Positions 38,706 to 49,782 of a DNA stretch of 64,000 nucleotides are shown here, piece after piece. Source of the DNA: Allium sativum (lineage: Eukaryota > Streptophyta > Magnoliopsida > Asparagales > Amaryllidaceae); assembly GCA_030737875.1 (NCBI GenBank), contig CM060909.1:34771159-34835158 (forward strand), in the 5' to 3' direction. Positions within the stretch are counted from its first letter, which is position 1; every line of letters starts with the position of its first letter. The position numbers were made by a program, and so were the translations under genes. The notes under the pieces are model-generated. The model searched no databases, was not told the origin of the DNA, and was given only the letters and a program-made list of their open reading frames with translations.

Positions 38706-38802
38706 CCTAGACTTCTCACATTAGTTGGGCCTACTTGTGGTTTCTGGGTTTGCCGGTCGATTCCAGGCAGGCTTCTACCACAAATAGCAAATAACCTCGT
38801 GT
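38706..38802. repeat. Multi-stem module, copy 2, in the Tekay-type LTR
   Basis: The inner stem CTACTTGTGG (38731-38740) with CCACAAATAG (38778-38787) has one mismatch. Blocks TTCTCACATTAG, TTTGCCGGTCGA and ACCTCGTGTC are conserved. The outer stem is weak here, so this copy looks more decayed. Confidence 0.72.
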
Positions 38803-39959
38803 CAATGTGTCACTTATATATATATATACATATATATATATATACACACACACATAATTAAGCCATTCTATATATACGCACACACAAGAAAACAAATATA
38901 TATATGTATATTTGTTAAGTGAACATTTCAAATCGAATTCTAATCAATCGCATTTATTACGTTAATACAACGTTAATTACATTGATTATGTTTATATAAC
39001 TAAAATAGTAATAGCGCCTAATTAACGTTAACATTCGTATAAACGAGGAAACATTCTAACGAGGTGGAAAATTGTCAATTTATCCATATTTTACAACTAC
39101 AACATAAGCATGATGGCATAATGAACGTATAACGAATAGCAATGAATGGAAAACATATATAAATAACAATTACAACTTGTATCATAGGCATGTAGAAATG
39201 CTCTCAATATTGAATTAAAAATAGAGCATTACATACACCTACATATGTATGTTTATAACTCATATTTCACCCAATTCACCCTGTTTGGTCTTATGCTCCT
39301 AAAAATGTTTACCTTCGACCTATTTCAATTGTGAATGCGTTTAGATCCAACATAAGATCTATACCCAATTCAAACCATGAAACATTCATATCCAAACCTT
39401 TTTAGGACACAATCTAATGAAAAGGTGAATCACATAAAACATAAATAATAGTACAACGCTCATATTTACTTTTAATCCAATACAAAAACCACAATTCCAC
39501 AAACCTAATTCATCACGGAAATTTCATACGTAATTACAAGATAGAAGATTTTGTGATTTTCATGTTCATATTATCGAATATCCAAATCTTCCTAGGCATA
39601 TCAATTCTATGACAAACTATTAAAAATATGAATATGCCTTTAAGAAAAACTAGATTCCATTCACAAATTAGGCGGAGGTGTGGTAGAATTGCAAGATCTG
39701 CAACGATTCTTAACATTTAAGCGAGCTCTGATTATCCTCCTAACAATTTTCATATAAGAAACATACAATTAGATTCTTATACATATATGTTTATGCTAAA
39801 TTCTGAAATCCTAAACTTATATAAATTGAAATAGAGAGATTTAGAACAGAGTTACAGAAGTAGAAGAAACCTTCACCCTATTCTCTTTGTTTTTCTATGG
39901 AATTTAGCAGTGTGGAGCCAGAGAAGCAGAATAATTAGGGTTTCTAGTGTTTGGTATTA

Positions 39960-39975
39960 GGGGTTATTTATAATT
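39960..39975 (-). promoter_or_regulatory. TATA-like promoter in the 5' LTR of the Tekay-type element
   Basis: The minus strand reads AATTATAAATAACCCCTAAT, about 600 bases from the LTR start. The downstream leader contains AGAAACCCTAATTATTCTGC. This is a typical plant promoter layout and is shared with the copy at 578-590. Confidence 0.5.
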
Positions 39976-40567
39976 GCTCGTGTGAGCATGAGCCATTGAA
40001 TCAATAAAAATTAATCCAAGCCTTCTATATAAATATAACCTCTTAGAAAACCCTCATCCACGTAGGCTGATTCGGCCTTCTAACCGCCTAGCGGTCGACC
40101 GGCAGTCGACACCCCTTAAAGGGGAGCTGTCGACCCATTTGGGGCTGGAATGCCCAATTTCGCTGCGTTGCTGGGCTGTTTTTTTATTAATTATATTCTT
40201 AATTTGCTTCATTCTTTTCCATATATGTAATATACATTGTCCCATAGATCTTATCTCAAAATTCAAATTTTAATTTCCCTGTTTTATTTTAATTTATAAT
40301 TTGGACTATATATATAATATTCACATAATTATGTATATATTTTCTACGTACACTGTCCAAATTCATTTGTTTATAACTTCTTTATACATTAACCATTTTC
40401 TGCATATTATATATGAAAATGTTTAAGAATTTCACCACGAAAACAAATAAAAGAGTTTCGTAGCCAATTTCTTAAAGCTTAAAAATCTCATTTTCCAGCC
40501 ATATCATTTACTTGCTTGTTTTTAATTATTTATTTATTAATACTTATGAATTTTACGGGTTGTTTCA

Positions 40568-41247
40568 TTGTCGGTATGGATAAATTTAGGAAGACGTTAG
40601 GCTTCCGGATATGGATTTCGGATACAGGCCTTCGGGTATGGGCTTCCGTTCATGCTATTAATCATTCGTAGAACTTGCCTTCATGATTCGGGTGGATGGT
40701 TTTCAGATCCGTTACCTCTGTCGGTATCGATGCTAAGTAGGTTAGTGTGGGTAGCATGTCCCCTTTCCGAGGTTTCGGCTTGCCTTTTGGTAAATCTCTG
40801 AAGTGTGTCTCGGCCTTCCGGTAGGGTGCTTCCGGCGCTTTATTAGTTGTTTAGTAAAGTGACCTTCCGGTGATCATATAATTGAGGTCTCGATAGCTGG
40901 CTTTCGGATGATTCTCCTATGCTCCAAGCTCTGTGCCTTTGATGCTCTCGTCTCTCAACGTATCGGTATTAAGCAAGTTAATACGAATAGCCCTTCCACC
41001 CTTCTAGGTATCTTTTTTTATGATTTTTGGTCTTTCTCTTCCTTGGCTTGCAGCTTCGGATGGCCCTCCGTTATTTACCTTTCGTGCCGAAAGTACCCTA
41101 TCGGTATGTTTTCTTTGTATTAGTTTTGAGCACTTTTCTTTAATGATGGTGTCGGTTGCCTGTGCTTCCGGGTTTTTCTTCTAAGGTTGTGACAGTCCAT
41201 TACCCCTTCATCGATAGCCTGTCTCAGCAATAATTTTGGTAGTAACA
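40568..41247 (-). repeat. 3' LTR of the Tat-type element (part right of the Tekay insertion)
   Basis: It matches 49310-49782, except that an extra ~210 bases (about 40993-41210) are missing from the right LTR. It ends GGTAGTAACA. Confidence 0.82.
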
Positions 41248-41261
41248 CTTGCCCCCTTGTG
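41248..41261 (-). other. Polypurine tract of the Tat-type element
   Basis: The minus strand reads CACAAGGGGGCAAG immediately before the LTR start TGTTACTACC. Confidence 0.7.
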
Positions 41262-42403
41262 AAGGGGTAATATTGACTTTCCTAGTCAAACTTTGATGTC
41301 CCTTCGGTGTTTTGATTCCTTGTTTCTTGATCTTCCTCGATAGGATCCGTTGATTGGTTCTTGCCTATACGGCTCTGATTAAAGGTAACTCTGCATATTT
41401 ACCATCGCTTCTTCTTACTTATTTTACCTGCGACATCAATTACTCTAACCATATTACTATTCATTGAGAATTGTTAAAGCTTTTTCAAGAATATCTGATT
41501 CAATCTCTGGTAGGTATTCTTACTTTAAATTATAAGCAGAAATTTAAACTGATCACCTAAATCGAACAGGGTTTTTCGAGTTAAATGCAAGCTATTTAAT
41601 CATAGGTGATTTCGATTATGATTTTTGGTGAACTACACGAATACTCTTTCCCCCAATGTTATTTCTTGGGGATTTGAGATGTACAATTTCATAAGAAAAT
41701 CTATTTACCGTTACAAAGTGAAACCTATGCCTTTGGTGCTAGTGAGGTCATTGTCAATGATATCTACTCATTTGTTATGGCTTTACTGACACAAATTCCT
41801 GTATTTTTTTAGTAAGTAAGTATCGGATTATCCAGGAAGTAGTGAATCATCCGAATGAGCCGTCGAAGAGATGGTGTCGGCAAAGTCTAAGAGCCTTATT
41901 GCCATAACCTTTCGACTTTGACCTCACATGTGCCAGTTCCGAAGGCCAAGCAGGCTTTCGGTGATGACTTAGGATTATTTGGTTTCGGCTTGACCGTCAC
42001 CTGTCCCTTTTAGTCTTCCCAGCACCGTTCATGCACATCCTTTTGTTTTTGGTACGGGGATGACTAATTTTATCATTATTAAAGGCTTGATTGTTTCTAA
42101 ATGAATGCAAACTTTGCATGAATTATGTCAAGATTAATATTTAGGACTATCTTGATATGCAACAGTTTGATTTTTTTTATAGCATTAATAGGTTTACATG
42201 TTGTCTATCCATTTCATATTAAAGAATGCAGTACTAATTCACATATTATGAAATTATATCACTTAGCAGCACTATGTCCGATAAAAAGAGCTCTAGTCAT
42301 TCAAAGCTTGGTTTTCCCAGCACCTTTCGGAAGAAGAAGCCATTCACCTTGAAGAAATCTCTAATTACTTTTTAGGATAAAGTAAATTCCATCCTTAACA
42401 ACT
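41262..42403. other. Interior of the Tat-type element with no recognised gene
   Basis: The sequence has ordinary base composition and a run of short unrelated frames. It lies between the polypurine tract and the antisense gene and may hold the promoter or 5' leader of that gene, but I see no clear signal. Confidence 0.5.
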
Positions 42404-44469
42404 TTGAAGTCTGATATATATGTTATTCCCGCCACCAATCGGGATAATATCAAAAATCTTCCACAAGGTTACTTTGCATATTCTTCCATCCACATCTGGC
42501 ATTGGGGCTTCTTTCCCTTTCTAACTTTTATATCCCGACTCTTACGGGACTTGGAAATTGCGCCTATCCAACTTCTACCAAACACTTATACTTTGCTTCT
42601 ATGCCTCGAAGTTCTGGCACTCGAATTGGGTCAGACTTCCCTTACTTCTAACCTTATTCAGCATTTGGTGCGGTTTTTGAAAGGATCATACTCACCTATT
42701 CTTTGTGCCAATCCTTTGAAGAAAATTATTAGTGACGGTATTAATAAAACTAAACCTTCGGAAGACTAGTTCTTCTTCATCAGAAGCCCTGCTGGAATTT
42801 CAGGCAATTTTGCAGATTTTGGTGAGTTCCCCTACTTTTTCAAGAGCAATCATACTTTTCCTGGACATTGTTTAACTTTACTTGTTTTCCAGATCCTGCT
42901 TCCAAGAGGGTTGCCTTAACAGAGAGTGAGTTTTGCGCGCTTAAAATCATCTCTAAAGCATTTGAAGAATCACAGAGTCGATCAGTTTTGTTGACCTTGG
43001 ATAAATTGCATCAATATAATCTCCTTCTTGATGGGAAAAATATCTTGGGACACCCACCTCTTCATTTCTTAGGATCCAATCATTTGACTTTGGGCTCGGA
43101 CGTGTTTACTATTTCATCTCCTTTGTTTCTAGGTATCCTTATGGGCATTGCTACTTCTTTTTCGAAGCAACCTTAATCAGTAAGATATTCATTCCTGAGT
43201 TTAGCTTTGTATTTACATTTGATCAGGGACCTTGGCTTCTGAAGTTGTAACTCTCACTGATGCCCTAGATCAATCCACCGCCGTCGCTATCAAGAGGTTG
43301 GCCGAATCAACCGTCGAGTTATGTGGATAAAAGACTAAAACATGACACTTACGTTCCTCTTTCTCAGGATATCGTTGTTGAGATTGCTGATCAGGAAGTT
43401 CTTTTCCCAGCCGCCCCTGCTGTCGATTCTACCGTGGCGATTGTTATTGACCCTACTGAAGGTACCCTTGTTCGAGAGCGTGAGGGTCGTGTTTAACCAT
43501 CAATCTTTCCTAGTACGTCAGAAGTGGATAAATGTGACATGAACCAAACTTCCACTTATCAACATGTCGATCCCCCAAGGTTTCCCACACCCCCAATGAG
43601 CTTTGATGACTTTGTGAAGCTTTATCTTTCTTGTCCTGGAAGCTACGAACATTTCGCTACCTTTCAATTCTTCAGACGGGGAGGATTTATATTAGCATTT
43701 AGTAAATCGGCAACTCTTAGTATAGATTTTTCTTTCTTAATCCTTCTTTTATCTTTAATTCGTTATGATGGCTAACTGGATTCTATTTCTTTCTTAGGTT
43801 ATTTAAAGATGGATTTTGTCTAAAGCAACTCCTTCTTCCTTTTTTCCCGAGGTTACTCGACTCTGGGAAGCTAACGAGGCTTTAAGTGATGAATGCGAGA
43901 GGTTGAAAGCTTCCTTTGAACACGTCGAAGCAGCTATCGAAAAAGAAAGGAAGACGAAGAATTTATTACCTGACCCAGTTTTGTCCTTAGAGCACCAAAT
44001 AATAGAAAACATGGTTAGTCATGCCGACGAACTTTAGAGGAAGGATGAGAAGCACTCCCATGCTGCGCGGATAATTTATGAGGCTAAAGGCAGAATTTCT
44101 GACTTTCTGAAATTTCATCTTCCCCAGATCAAGACTGAATACTACAAGGATGCCTTATTCACGTTTTTTTATAACCTTCGGATTCTTCCCGAGATTCAAA
44201 CTACTATTGTCCCTCCTTTCATTAGGGATAAAGTCATGGAAAGGATTGGGTCGGGCAAGCAAGGAGTCGAGATGTCAAAGAATGGCAAACTCAAAGCTGA
44301 TGATCTCTTATATATTGATGACCATTCTGACGACTCTGTTGATGAAGAGGAGTATTCAGATTTTGTTGATGATGACGAAAGTGATGATGGTGGTGGACCC
44401 GACAGCAATGACCGTCGAGATGAGCATGATAAGGATGGGAATGATCCTTCTACAGTTGCTGGGGTTTGA
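42404..44469 (+). pseudogene. Antisense ORF: Transposase_28-like N-terminus, coiled coil, acidic tail (broken)
   Basis: The role is unknown. This domain is described as a 'putative gypsy-type transposon' domain and is found in extra antisense ORFs of Tat elements. At 42404-42769: GYFAYSSIHIWHWGFFPFLT, then RLLRDLEIAPIQLLPNTYTL and LEVLALELG, the typical core. A likely intron (GTGAGTT near 42820 to TTTTCCAG near 42892) leads into 42868-43176 (VALTESEFCALKIISKAFEE). At 43816-44469 a frame interrupted by a single TAG (44035-44037) reads LWEANEALSDECERLKASFE, a coiled coil. It then becomes very acidic (DDHSDDSVDEEEYSDFVDDD). Stops and unclear splice sites suggest decay, though an intron-containing transcript is possible. 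Function and exon edges are inference. Confidence 0.6.
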
Positions 44470-44776
44470 CCCGATTCCACAAGAAGCAGTTCTGATGCCT
44501 TAGGTGCCCGTGCTTCTCGAGACTCCGATACTCCCCTACCTAACAAAGGCGGCACTTCTAAGACCTTAGGAGGAAAACAGTTTACCCAACCCGAGGTTTC
44601 TCTTTCCCGGGTACAACCTTTGCTTCTTATTATGCCTTTCCCTTGTTTGTATACGGTGGTAACTAGTTTTTTGTCATTGCATTATATAGACCAAAAACAA
44701 TACCATCTCACGACTTAGAGCAGAATTAGATAAAAAACAGAAGGAAATAACTTGATCTTATATAGAGCAAGAATGG

Positions 44777-46490
44777 TTGTTAAAAGACTATAATGCTTCA
44801 TCTCGAAAATATCATGATCTAGAGAAGAGTACATCTAAGCTCATGTCTTATAAGGAGCATGAAGCGGCCCCCAGACTAAAGAGATCCCGTAAGCACAGGG
44901 AGGCTATCAGGGAGGAAAAAAAGGAGTTGATGACCTTATTTTGGATGTTGATTGAGGTCAGGGATGTTTTAGTTAACTTTTTGGATTAAGTTTATAAACG
45001 ATACACAACAATAGACTTTTCTTTTATAGGGGTCACAGTGGGCGTTTAATACGCCGCCTCCATAGAATTTATCTAGATGAGTTTAGGTCGAACCCACATC
45101 CCGGGGATTATTGGAATCTTAAATGGGTTCACTCAATTCCCAGGGATCTTCCCCCGGAAAAGCTTAAGTATAACAAGGATAGATTTATCACTGAACTATT
45201 TAAAAGGTGGATTTTGTATGAGCAGGAGGAGTATCTGTAAACTTGATGTTGTGATTGTGTAAAACATGTATGGAATTCTATTTATTATATGTCGCTGCTA
45301 ATTCTCTTATTTACGTTATGACAGAACCTTGTTTATCATGAAGATGCATTACGTTTGACTTGTAGATTGAGAAAGGAGTTTTGACAACATCTTCACACGC
45401 TTTTAGGAGAAAACGTTTTCTAAGAGAACTTAAGAGTGTTTATATGAAATTTCCTCAGCTTCCCCTTATTTTTTTGGGTAAAGACCATGAGTCGATTTTA
45501 AAATGACATAGGATTGAGCATGATGAGCTGATATGTAAACAATAAATGTATTGATAAGTGAATATGATCCTTTGTTACTCTTTCTAGTTCGTGTGTTTAT
45601 TAATGCTACGGAAAATTAGTTTTGAACAAAATTTATGCAAAACTTTCATATAGAAATATAACACTATTCTTGTGAATGAAAAGACTTAAACATAACTACT
45701 CTTTATTCTTGTGAGTAGGTGGACCATCATGAAACTTTCCCGTCTCAAGATAATGTGCTATAAGCAAAAGCGGTTCCTCTACATCTCAAGACCGAATGAT
45801 CTTATTTCAAAATTTATCCATCAAGCATTTGAACGAGAGAATAGATGCTCTGAAAGGCAAACTAGAAGGGAAGGACAAAACTATTCTTGGATTGAAGACG
45901 TAAATAAAGACCAAACTCTCTATCGAGTTTGAGGATGAGTTAAGAGGTCTACGCCCACGCGTCATTAATTTGGAAATTGAGTTGGACATTGTTAATGAGA
46001 AATGTAAGACATAGGAATACTCCATCAAAAATATCCCTATCATAATGACGTCTCAGCCTTCTAGTGTCGCGACTACGCTTAGGGCCTCAGTCTCTCAAAA
46101 GTATTTTTACTTGAAGAACCCCCCTCAAAGGCTAAAAGAATCGGTCATTTCTGAATGGTGCAAAAAAGTGATAGCTGAGATGAAGAGCATCTTTGACACC
46201 AAATTGATTGAGGATACATTCAACTGTGTTAGCCAGTACGTTGATCAAATCAGGCATTTACAAGGGGAAAAACATGATTTGCATGTAAACATTTTTGACC
46301 TAGAGAAAGACAATAAGTCTCTTAGGGCTATGTGCAGAGCTTATGATAGGGCTTTGAAGCTTTAGGTCAAACCCTTTGACAACCTTGGTGAAATTAGCGG
46401 ACAGGAGCGCAAACTTAACGAACTCCTAAGCATTGCAATCCATCATGCTATCAATCCTCCTTTACCTGAGGATGAAGGGAGGTAGGACAT
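44777..46490 (+). pseudogene. Coiled-coil remnants following the antisense ORF
   Basis: Segments at 44777-44989 (AIREEKKELMTLFWMLIEVR), 45711-45932 and 46045-46365 (VDQIRHLQGEKHDLHVNIFD) look like charged coiled-coil protein broken by stops. A tail in the same frame ends at TAG near 46485. They may be distal exons of the same antisense gene or a duplicated part. No domain is recognised. Confidence 0.4.
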
Positions 46491-46924
46491 TTGATGTTTG
46501 TAATTGTAATGTGCATATCCATATTTAAACAGTCAATAATGCAATTCTTGTAAATAAACTTGTAAATCGTGCGTGTTACTTGTCATGTGAGTCATTGCTG
46601 GTATTGAATAGAAATAATAATGAATTGTACATAAGAGGTTTAAGAAACCTTCTTGAAGAAGACAGAAGACGACTATTTTTGTTTGAAAGCCCTTTGATAA
46701 TGGACTCTGAGTTTCCTTCTAAGTTTTGTTTTGCTGATCCCTCTTTCGGAGCGAATCTTCGTGTCTTTGTAATCCAAATGAGAGTGCTAACAAAAGACGG
46801 ATAGAGCACCTTTTCCGGTAATTATTATAAGCTTTGATTGATGTTCTAATTCAGAATTTTAGGATGAAATCAGGGAATTCTCCTCCGGTAATAGTAGAAG
46901 TTTTAGATCAAAACTAGACTCAGG

Positions 46925-47137
46925 TTGCTTAATAAAGAACCGGGAACTTACTTTTGGTATTTTAATAGAAATCATGAATTAACTCAGATTTGGGTATCTA
47001 ATAGAAGTCTCGAACTTACCCAGATTCGGGTATTTAATAAAATTCCCGAACTAACCCAGATTTGGGTATTTAGGAGAAGTCCCGAACTAACCCAGATTCA
47101 GGTATTTAATAGAAGACCAAAAACCTATTTCAGGTAA
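46925..47137. repeat. 36-bp tandem repeat in the Tat-type element
   Basis: About four to five diverged copies contain CCCAGATTTGGGTATTTA and AGAAGTCCCGAACT. The unit is a multiple of three, so it opens a frame (46925-47137) without being a gene. Tat elements are known to carry tandem repeats in the region downstream of pol, which fits the position here. Confidence 0.72.
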
Positions 47138-47313
47138 TTAGTTTTGTTTCACCCTTTAGGTTTAGTTTTAGAAACAGAGGATGTACGTGCTTCCTGAGCC
47201 ACTCTCTGGGCTTTTGGTTATCAAAGCATAGGATGTACTTACTTTGTTAGCCACTCTCTAGGTGTGTGCATCTGGTGCGCTTGGCTAGCTTATCCACAAG
47301 CAAGTTCCAAGGA

Positions 47314-47784
47314 CTTACCCGACCTCTCTCCAGGAGGAGCCTTATCCTGACCATCATAGGCGATGACAAAATATTAGATGCTTAAACCGGGACATCGTAG
47401 ACGCGGAATTAAGGCTTACTCTTTTGATGCTCTACCCTGGCCATCGTAGGTGGTGACAACGGCTTACACTCCACCCCCCAAGGGGTGCCTTATCCTGGAC
47501 ATCGTAGGCGATGATAAAGGTTGGCATTCCCTTCTGCGGGTAACGCGTAACATAAGCAGAGGTAGGACGTGCTCTTCTATGTGCAGAGGTATGACGTGCT
47601 TATTTCATAGTAGAGGCAGGGTGTGCTAATTAGATGCTTCATCACAACCGTTTTCGGTGTGGGTCGGAGGCTTACGCTTTTGATGATTTTACCTGACCCT
47701 TTCTGATTCAGGAGCATAGAAAGTCTTACACATCACTCCCCTCTAGGGAGTGCCTTGCCTTGGCCGACTCGGCGGTGACAAGGG
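47314..47784. repeat. Four diverged double-hairpin repeats in the Tat-type element
   Basis: Copies are at 47314-47371, 47415-47461, 47463-47520 and 47725-47784. Each starts CTTAC. Copies 1, 3 and 4 have a first hairpin (CACTCCC..GGGAGTG in copy 4). All have a second hairpin ending ..GATGACAA or similar: CCTTATC with GATAAAGG and CATCG with CGATG in copy 3, and CCTTG with CAAGG and CCG with CGG in copy 4. Confidence 0.65.
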
Positions 47785-47896
47785 TTTTTATCCATTTGTG
47801 GTTTGACACATCTTTGGGCATTTGAGTTTTGAGGGGATTTCTATCCTATAATCATGTAGGCAATCCTTTTCTCAAAGAATCTATTGTTGTAGTTAG

Positions 47897-48184
47897 CTAC
47901 GTTTTCTTTACATATCTGTATAGCTTTACTTGGCTTAAGAAGTTGATAATCATCCCCGCTAAGACTCTACAATGATTGGATTCATGTCCATTCATCATAT
48001 GGTAGTAGTTATAAGTCCTTCCCAATTCAGCTTCGTTTTTGGGTTTCTTCTTTAATGATAGCCAAAAGTTCAACTTATGTTTAGTCAAGGAGTAAATACC
48101 CTCAATTGATGTAGTAAGCTCACAAACTTTTGGTAATTTAATTCGAAGGCCTTCTTCCGATGCTGAAGTTAGCCTTTTTACCAC
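47897..48184 (-). pseudogene. Tat-type gag fragment (C-terminal part)
   Basis: The reading has CELTTSIEGIYSL, then KNEAELGRTYNYYHMMNGHE, then NHCRVLAGMIINFLSQVKLY and RYVKK. The spacing of the Tyr/His/Gly-His/Cys residues and the trailing leucine-rich helix is that of the Tat Gag region before protease. It supports minus orientation. Gag-like frames continue upstream to about 48400 with frame changes. No protease, RT or integrase follows downstream. Confidence 0.7.
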
Positions 48185-48647
48185 TTGATTTTGTTATCTT
48201 CCCTTCGTCCCCGAACTTTCTTTTAGCTGCATTTTGGTACATGGGCACATTTCTTTTAGGATTTTTCGCAGTAAGATAAGTGGAGGCCGTCTCACTTTTC
48301 TGTCCAGATATTGTTCCCCTAGCCTGTGTTTGGATGGTTTCTTTGATACGAAGAAAAGAGCTATATTCTTCTGTTGTGGAATTGCTTAGGGAAAAGATTG
48401 AGGTTGGTCAAAAATGGAAAGGGTTAATGCTCCAAAGGCCAGGATCATAAGGTTCTATATCTCTTTCCTTTTCTTGAATCTGCAAAGTTTTGACTTAACC
48501 TTCTCGACCGCCCGTGGCTCATTAATACTTTATGTAACCATGTGAAACTCATTAGTAACTCATAGAGACCTTATATTCATGATTTATGCTTCTTCAAAGC
48601 TTAGTCCAACCGGGGATGGAACAACACAGTTAGATATGGGGTAAGAT

Positions 48648-48688
48648 TAACCACAAGGTCGGAGGTTCAAGCCCTCCTTCTAGCGCCA
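48648..48688 (-). other. Primer binding site of the Tat-type element with long tRNA similarity
   Basis: The minus strand starts TGGCGCTAGAAGGAGGG beside the LTR edge. The + strand of this stretch looks like the 3' half of a tRNA. It has AAGGTC (variable loop), GGAGG-TTCAAGC-CCTCC (T arm), seven acceptor bases, a G and CCA. Similarity over about 30-40 bases is longer than the usual 12-18. The tRNA identity is unknown to me. Confidence 0.6.
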
Positions 48689-48691
48689 AAA

Positions 48692-49782
48692 TATTAACGA
48701 TATTTTTCGTGAACACCGGAGAAAGGTCAATGGAAGTGAACCTAAGAGAAAAATGGGATTTTTTAGTTTTCATGAGTTCGAGTTAGTTCACTCTTTCCTA
48801 GATGCCATGGTTTAGAGCCTAAAAGATTAGTTACTCTTCCATTAATGCGGTGAGCATCACGCTTAAACGACCCAAGAACCAACAGTTATCTTGGTACAAG
48901 GGTTCCCTAAGCTCAATCCTCGATAAAGGGCTAAATGGTTTGAAGGAAGGGAATCTGCACTATCTTTACGGAAGGTTCTATCCTTAATTAAGAACTCGTG
49001 AGCATGTAGAAAGCGTATAACATATTGGATTGGAAATAGCTAAGAAATCACATAAGAAATTCATAGGGAAATCGCCCCGAAAGTGAGACCCCTGGGGTCT
49101 TATTTATAGACAAATCGGGGTCCCTTTCGCTATTGGACTAGCAGGTGCCCCCGTCGGTCGCTTTCCCCTTTGGTTGCAGAAGTTTTGGCTTTCGGCCGCT
49201 TTTCAGACTTTGCTTGTTGCTTTTTAAGGTGTCGGTTCTGGCACTCGGAAGGATGGTCCTAGTCTGTAGAGCTTCACTTTGGAGTTTCTTCTACCTTTTT
49301 TGTATCAATACCAAGCTTGCCGATATGGATAGCTTTATGAAGACTTTGGGCTTCCGGATATATGCTTCCGGATATGGCTTCGGATTCAAGCCTATGGATA
49401 TGGGCTTTCGGTCATACTATTAATCTTTCATAGAAATTGCCCTCATGATTTAGGTGAATGGTTTTCAGATCTGTCACCTCTATCGGTATCGACGCTAAGT
49501 AGGTTAGTGTAGGTAGCATGTCCCCTTTCCAAGGTTTCAGCTTGCCTTTCGGTAAATCTCTGAAGTGTCTCTCGGCCTTCTAGAAGGGTGCTTCCGGTGC
49601 TTTACTAGTTGTTTAGTAAAGTGACATTTCGGTGATCATCTAATTGGGGTCTCGGTAGCTGGCTTCCGAATGATTCTCCTATGCTTCAAGCTCTGTGCCT
49701 TTGATGCTCTCATCTCTCAACGTATCGGTATTAAGCAAGTTAATACCGATAGCCCGTCTCAGCATTAATTTTAGTAATAACA
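48692..49782 (-). repeat. 5' LTR of the Tat-type element
   Basis: About 1.09 kb. The right edge (minus TGTTATTACTAAAATTAATG) matches the left LTR start TGTTACTACC. The left edge near 48692 is inferred from the primer site. Beside 49753 a short GATAGCC repeat marks a ~210-base deletion relative to 40993-41210. Confidence 0.75.

Larger units (their letters stand above)
1..40567 (-). mobile_element. Tekay/Del-type chromovirus (Ty3/gypsy), degraded, interrupted by later insertions, left end outside window
   Basis: Read on the minus strand, the order is right-hand 5' LTR, Met-tRNA primer site, gag, protease, reverse transcriptase, RNase H, integrase, chromodomain, polypurine tract and 3' LTR. That order and the chromodomain-like tail mark a chromovirus, and the large LTR fits the Tekay/Del group. 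The internal region is 1179-6009 (about 4.8 kb). The 5' LTR totals about 3.15 kb once its two inserts are removed. LTR edges are TGTAACA (6010, 1178) and TGAAACA (40567). Coding parts carry frameshifts and stops throughout, so this copy makes no proteins. It sits inside the left LTR of the Tat-type element that resumes at 40568. Assignment to Tekay rather than a sister chromovirus clade is inference from motifs. Confidence 0.85.
38192..40567 (-). repeat. 5' LTR of the Tekay-type element, piece 3 of 3
   Basis: The last 1.18 kb match 1-1178. It includes two multi-stem modules (38576-38679, 38706-38802), a TA/CA microsatellite (38815-38855) and a TATA-like site (39960-39975). It ends GGGTTGTTTCA. 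The following TTGTC is the likely target pentamer, but the other side is outside the window. Confidence 0.85.
40568..49782 (-). mobile_element. Tat-lineage Ty3/gypsy element, non-autonomous, with antisense ORF
   Basis: Direct repeats (40568-41247 and 49310-49782) are parts of two LTRs. Orientation is minus. A primer site reading TGGCGCTAGAAGG lies left of the right LTR, and a polypurine tract (AAGGGGGCAAG) lies right of the left LTR. A Tat-type gag fragment (47897-48184) is on the minus strand, and pol is missing. The + strand carries a Transposase_28-like gene between the gag side and the 3' LTR, matching the antisense extra ORFs known from Tat elements. The left LTR is cut at 40568 by the Tekay-type insertion. 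The right edge meets the LINE ORF, so this element probably inserted into that LINE. Confidence 0.78.

Noticed and set aside
48617..48688. A complete tRNA gene
   Set aside because: Only the 3' half looks like a tRNA. No matching 5' acceptor strand or D arm is found, and CCA is present in DNA, so a primer-site origin fits better.
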